Origin: CAZPCZ01 sp964585225
Lineage (GTDB): Bacteria; Patescibacteriota; Patescibacteriia; JACPHY01
Length of the DNA stretch: 14,338 nucleotides
Assembly (NCBI GenBank): GCA_964585225.1
Contig: CAZPCZ010000034.1
Coordinates: 1 to 14,338 of the forward strand
Direction: 5' to 3'
The position numbers and the translations under genes were made by a program. Of the stretch, positions 11,558 through 14,338 are shown piece by piece (position 1 is the first letter of the stretch; every line of letters begins with the position of its first letter). The notes under the pieces are model-generated. The model searched no databases. It worked only from the letters and a program-made list of their open reading frames with translations, and was not told the origin of the DNA.

Positions 11558-12927
11558 ACGCTCCTGTCCAACATCGAATGTTGGACATCCCGGTAGACTC
11601 CCTCGAACTGCCCCACGATGTGATCCACTGCGTGCTCCGCGGCGACCGCGTGGCACGCCGTCGCCATCGCCCGGATGCGTTTCGGATCCTCAACGCACGC
11701 ACGGAGCGCGCGGAGGAGATCTTCCACACTTCCAGGATCTACGAGGAATCCGGTCTCCCCCTCGCGGATGATCTCCGGAATCCCGCCGACATGCGATGCG
11801 ATGACCGGTACACCGGCGGCGTACGCCTCCAAGATCGCGCTCGGTTGATTCTCCGCACACAACGATGGCACGACGAGGACGTCGGACTCCGCGAGCGCCG
11901 TCCGCACACCATCAGCGTCCAGCCGCCCACGGAGGACCAGTCCCCGCATGTCACGGCTCATCCGCTTGAGCGTTGGGAGGAGTGTCCCATCACCCACCAC
12001 GTGGAGGCTCACGTCGTCGTAGAGGCTACGGAGCTGCCGGAACGCCTCGACGAGCACGAGGATGCCCTTCACACCCTCAACCTGACCGAGGAAGAGGAAG
12101 GTACGGATTGGTAATACGGATGATGCGGATCTGTTATGCCGATGATGCGGATATGCTGATCGAATACGCGCGATGTTTCCTTGCGGTATCCGCATATCCG
12201 CATCATCGGCGCGATTCATCCGCATTATCCGTGATACATCAACAGGATTCCCGGTCACCGCGTCCCGACTCCTCGGAAAGAATCGCTCACTGCGATGGAG
12301 CTCGAGGAGCCAGCGTGAGGGTGAGGTGACAACGGTGGGGCTCCCGAAGAGAAACCGACGGAGCGCGCGGAAGGAACGACCAAAAAAAGAACGTTCGATC
12401 GTATGTACCGGAACGTAGGGGCGGGGTTCCATCCCCGCCCGCGGGTGCCCATGAAAGGGCGCCCCTACGCTTTCTCTGAGCAATCCTGATGGCGTGATGA
12501 GTTGCACGTCGTGCAATGTGTGGACCCATGGAATCCCGCTCCGCCGGATCACCCACGGCGTGAGGCCACCACACCCGATGAGGTTATGCGTGTGCACGAC
12601 GTCGGGTTTCGTCCGCCGAAGCAGCGTGCGGAGACGGACCGCCGCGACCAGGTTGCAGAGGTCAATAAGGTGCCAGATTGCTCGGATTGGCGCGGGAATC
12701 CTTCCGAGCCGATCGAACGGCACGATGTTGGGCGCGAATAATTTTTTAAAGTACAATACTTTCCCAGCGGCCGCTGGGAAAGTATTGTATATCCTCGCCG
12801 GACACGGAACGGCTACGGTCACCGTGTGTCCGCGGTCTGTCAGATCTCTCGCGAGACGCTCGACGACGCGCTCGGCACCGCCACGCGTCGTCGCACCATA
12901 CCGATTGTGGATTAAGAGAATACGCAT
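11554..12927 (-). CDS. GT4 family glycosyltransferase carrying three palindromic inserts
   Basis: 457 residues, longer than the usual 370-400 because of inserts. It is a GT-B fold enzyme that transfers a sugar from a nucleotide-sugar donor in the cytoplasm. The N-terminus MRILLIHNRYG followed by RGGAERVVERLA is the usual first strand and glycine loop. The C-terminal half has FLFLGQVEGVKGILVLVEAF, HVVGDG and the EX7E motif AENQPSAILEAYAAGVPVIA with Glu359 and Glu367. Palindromic elements are translated in frame at residues about 47-59, 153-172 and 230-272; the last lies in the linker between the two domains. The ATG at 12925-12927 is 8 bases after the NUDIX stop. The gene overlaps the methyltransferase downstream by four bases. 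Confidence 0.92.
   Translation of the reverse strand: MRILLIHNRYGATTRGGAERVVERLARDLTDRGHTVTVAVPCPARIYNTFPAAAGKVLYFKKLFAPNIVPFDRLGRIPAPIRAIWHLIDLCNLVAAVRLRTLLRRTKPDVVHTHNLIGCGGLTPWVIRRSGIPWVHTLHDVQLITPSGLLRESVGAPFHGHPRAGMEPRPYVPVHTIERSFFGRSFRALRRFLFGSPTVVTSPSRWLLELHRSERFFPRSRDAVTGNPVDVSRIMRMNRADDADMRIPQGNIARIRSAYPHHRHNRSASSVLPIRTFLFLGQVEGVKGILVLVEAFRQLRSLYDDVSLHVVGDGTLLPTLKRMSRDMRGLVLRGRLDADGVRTALAESDVLVVPSLCAENQPSAILEAYAAGVPVIASHVGGIPEIIREGETGFLVDPGSVEDLLRALRACVEDPKRIRAMATACHAVAAEHAVDHIVGQFEGVYRDVQHSMLDRSV
12112..12236. repeat. Long palindromic element in the GT4 linker region
   Basis: gccgatgatgcggatatgc (12138-12156) is the exact inverse of 12192-12210. Outside it cggatgatgcggat (12117-12130) pairs with 12218-12231, one mismatch. 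It encodes residues about 232-272 (VSRIMRMNRADDADMRIPQG onward) between the N- and C-terminal domains. Confidence 0.88.
12414..12469. repeat. Three-stem palindromic element in the GT4 gene
   Basis: Outer stem cgtaggggc / gcccctacg with two inner hairpins, ggcggggttccatccccgcc and gggtgcccatgaaagggcgccc. It encodes residues about 153-172 (VGAPFHGHPRAGMEPRPYVP). It has the same architecture as 5813-5864. Confidence 0.88.
12752..12789. repeat. 38-base perfect palindrome centred on a NotI site in the GT4 gene
   Basis: Nineteen bases mirror perfectly around gcggccgc (centre 12770/12771). It encodes residues about 47-59 (YNTFPAAAGKVLY). Half of it recurs at 8784-8802 in another gene. Confidence 0.92.
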
Positions 12928-12935
12928 GTGGTCAA

Positions 12936-13403
12936 TCACGCATCGAAACGATCGCGGAGCATCCGAATCATGTCCGAATGCACGGATTGGAAATCCGCTT
13001 CTCGAAGTTCGTGGATCGGCGTCCAACGCATCTCTACAATGTCACCGACGATCGGCTGAGTATTCGTGGGGTTCGGTACGCATCGGTAGTAGAACACGAT
13101 CGCGTGCCACGCAGCGTGGATTGGATCGCAGTAGAAGAAGTTCTCACGGAGGTGCAACAGATCGCCAACGACAACGTCGAGGCCGACCTCCTCACGTACC
13201 TCACGCCGCAGCCCCTCTGCGAGCCGCTCGCCGCAATCCACTCCCCCACCGGGAAACGCGAAGCGTGGCATCTTGGGATCCCGGACCGCGAGCACTGAGC
13301 CATCACGGACAATGATCGCGTACGCGGTCGGACGGAATGTGAGCGTACTCCGCGGCACCGTCACTCGTTCTCCATGCACGTTTTCACATTCGATGGTCTC
13401 CAT
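12936..13403 (-). CDS. NUDIX hydrolase
   Basis: 155 residues from the ATG at 13401-13403; a TTG at 13418, directly after the stop of the upstream gene, is an alternative start. The complete Nudix box Gx5Ex7REUxEExGU is present: Gly53, Glu59, and REVREEVGL at 67-75, which bind the metal and position the diphosphate. FAFPGGG precedes it as usual. Such enzymes hydrolyse nucleoside diphosphates linked to another group; with glycosyltransferase and methyltransferase genes downstream, a nucleotide-sugar or a housekeeping nucleotide could be the substrate, which the sequence does not decide. It lies between the DHH gene and the GT4 gene in a tight minus-strand run. Confidence 0.92.
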   Translation of the reverse strand: METIECENVHGERVTVPRSTLTFRPTAYAIIVRDGSVLAVRDPKMPRFAFPGGGVDCGERLAEGLRREVREEVGLDVVVGDLLHLRENFFYCDPIHAAWHAIVFYYRCVPNPTNTQPIVGDIVEMRWTPIHELREADFQSVHSDMIRMLRDRFDA

Positions 13404-13418
13404 AACGTAGGCGATCAA

Positions 13419-14338
13419 TCAACCGAGCCACTCAAGCGCTGTCTTCACCTTCGGTGTCATCATCTTGCGTCCGATGAGGCCGTCGAGCGTCGCGATCCCG
13501 TCGTGGAACGTGACACCGAGTGCGCGTTCAAACAGCTGCTCCGTATTCGGATCAATGACGAGCACGTACGTCTTCTCCTCCACGAGATCAATGCCGCCGC
13601 ACGGTGCGTACTCGCACCGCTCGTTCGTGCATGCCTCGCGCATGATTGCTTCGATCTCCGCTCGCCGGGTCCGGTAGAGCGCTGCGATGCCGCTCGCTTC
13701 GAGCTGGAACCAGATGATGCGATGCCCACCGAACTCCTTCATGGTGTAGTCACCGAGCAGCGCCTCCCGGAGCCGGTCGCCGCTGAGGTCGGATTTCGCG
13801 GTGAACATGTCTCGAATGAACGTCTCCGGGAGCACGGCGATCGGCGCGAGCCATACAAACGCCGCGCGATCGCGATCCGTCGTCACCGGCGCTTTGAAGT
13901 TCACCGTGTTGCTCGCGATCGCACCGGAAAGAAGGCGCGCGCTATCGCGCGTCGGAGTGACATTCGCAGCGCGCATGCGTTCCGTCACGAGCGTCGCACA
14001 AGACCCAACGAGCTCGATCTGGACATCCTTGGCGTTCGGAAACGCATCGGCGCGGTGTGCCTGCCGGTGGTCGATGATCTCGACCACGACGTCCACAGAA
14101 AATGGAAGGTCGAGCGGGTTGCTCGCATCGAGAAGTACGACCTCGGCCCCGGCCGCGAGGAGTGGTCGTCCGTCCGGTGGCGTCGGGATTGCGAAAGTTT
14201 TCAGAAACCACTTCGCTTCAAGACTCGGCTGCCCAAAGATGGCCGCACGCACATCCCGCCCCTGCTCTCGCAGGAGCTCCGCCATCGCAACCGCGCACGC
14301 GACGCCGTCGAGATCGGGATTGGTGTAGGAAGTGGTGA
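13419..14338 (-). CDS. DHH/DHHA2 phosphoesterase, family II pyrophosphatase-like (start beyond window)
   Basis: About 305 residues are visible and the N-terminus is cut by the window end. Near the visible start is SYTNPDLDGVACAVAMAELL, with the Asp-x-Asp metal motif of DHH proteins. EIIDHRQAH follows, then VQIELVGSCATLVTE. The C-terminal part, ending LDGLIGRKMMTPKVKTALE, matches the layout of the DHHA2 domain of manganese-dependent inorganic pyrophosphatases. Two deviations stand out: the DHH motif reads DHR, and the pyrophosphatase SRKKQ substrate motif reads GRKMM. It may therefore act on a substrate other than pyrophosphate, or be a lineage variant. The stop is followed within bases by the NUDIX gene, so the two are probably co-transcribed. 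Confidence 0.85.
   Translation of the reverse strand, partial: TTSYTNPDLDGVACAVAMAELLREQGRDVRAAIFGQPSLEAKWFLKTFAIPTPPDGRPLLAAGAEVVLLDASNPLDLPFSVDVVVEIIDHRQAHRADAFPNAKDVQIELVGSCATLVTERMRAANVTPTRDSARLLSGAIASNTVNFKAPVTTDRDRAAFVWLAPIAVLPETFIRDMFTAKSDLSGDRLREALLGDYTMKEFGGHRIIWFQLEASGIAALYRTRRAEIEAIMREACTNERCEYAPCGGIDLVEEKTYVLVIDPNTEQLFERALGVTFHDGIATLDGLIGRKMMTPKVKTALEWLG

Noticed and set aside
1..14338. tRNA or rRNA genes
   Set aside because: I looked for cloverleaf-like GTTCRANNC T-loops with matching acceptor stems and for rRNA words and found none that I could support by eye.

Overview
The window is GC-rich, densely packed bacterial DNA. Short intergenic gaps, mostly weak or absent Shine-Dalgarno sites, many surface-polysaccharide and membrane genes, and a compact diversity-generating retroelement (DGR) suggest a Patescibacteria/CPR-type genome. 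That placement is an inference from gene style, not from a phylogenetic marker.

Layout. (1) 1-947, minus strand: the 5' part of an rfbB-like dTDP-glucose 4,6-dehydratase and a small membrane protein. (2) 953-3830: a complete DGR. It has a reverse transcriptase (953-1981, minus), an Avd accessory gene in the unusual opposite orientation with an apparent frameshift in a run of eight C (1985-2399, plus), a template repeat (TR, 2462-2584), and a target gene (2925-3662, minus) whose 3' end is the variable repeat (VR, 2940-3053). TR and VR differ at 15 positions, and every one is an adenine in the coding-strand TR. (3) 3831-4880: a membrane-anchored protein and an orphan 105-aa gene with its own promoter, perfect ribosome binding site and terminator. 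(4) 4881-9534: a GT-C glycosyltransferase, a CDP-alcohol phosphatidyltransferase (PgsA-like), and a large multi-pass membrane protein. (5) 9517-10077: a second orphan gene (127 aa) with consensus promoter, structured leader, perfect ribosome binding site and terminator. (6) 10162-14338, minus strand: two tandem paralogous methyltransferases, a GT4 glycosyltransferase, a NUDIX hydrolase and a DHH-family phosphoesterase, very closely spaced or overlapping and probably one operon.

Two themes run through the window. The first is the DGR, which by analogy with studied DGRs would mutate the ligand-binding end of the target protein through adenine-specific reverse transcription. The second is a large load of palindromic elements lying in frame inside coding regions. 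About ten such elements occur in five proteins, three of them in one GT4 gene and three in one GT-C gene, each read through as an extra peptide. Alongside these are at least six short degenerate tandem repeats with a period of seven bases, some at gene ends and some inside genes. The in-frame palindromes resemble in behaviour the Rickettsia palindromic elements but have different sequences.
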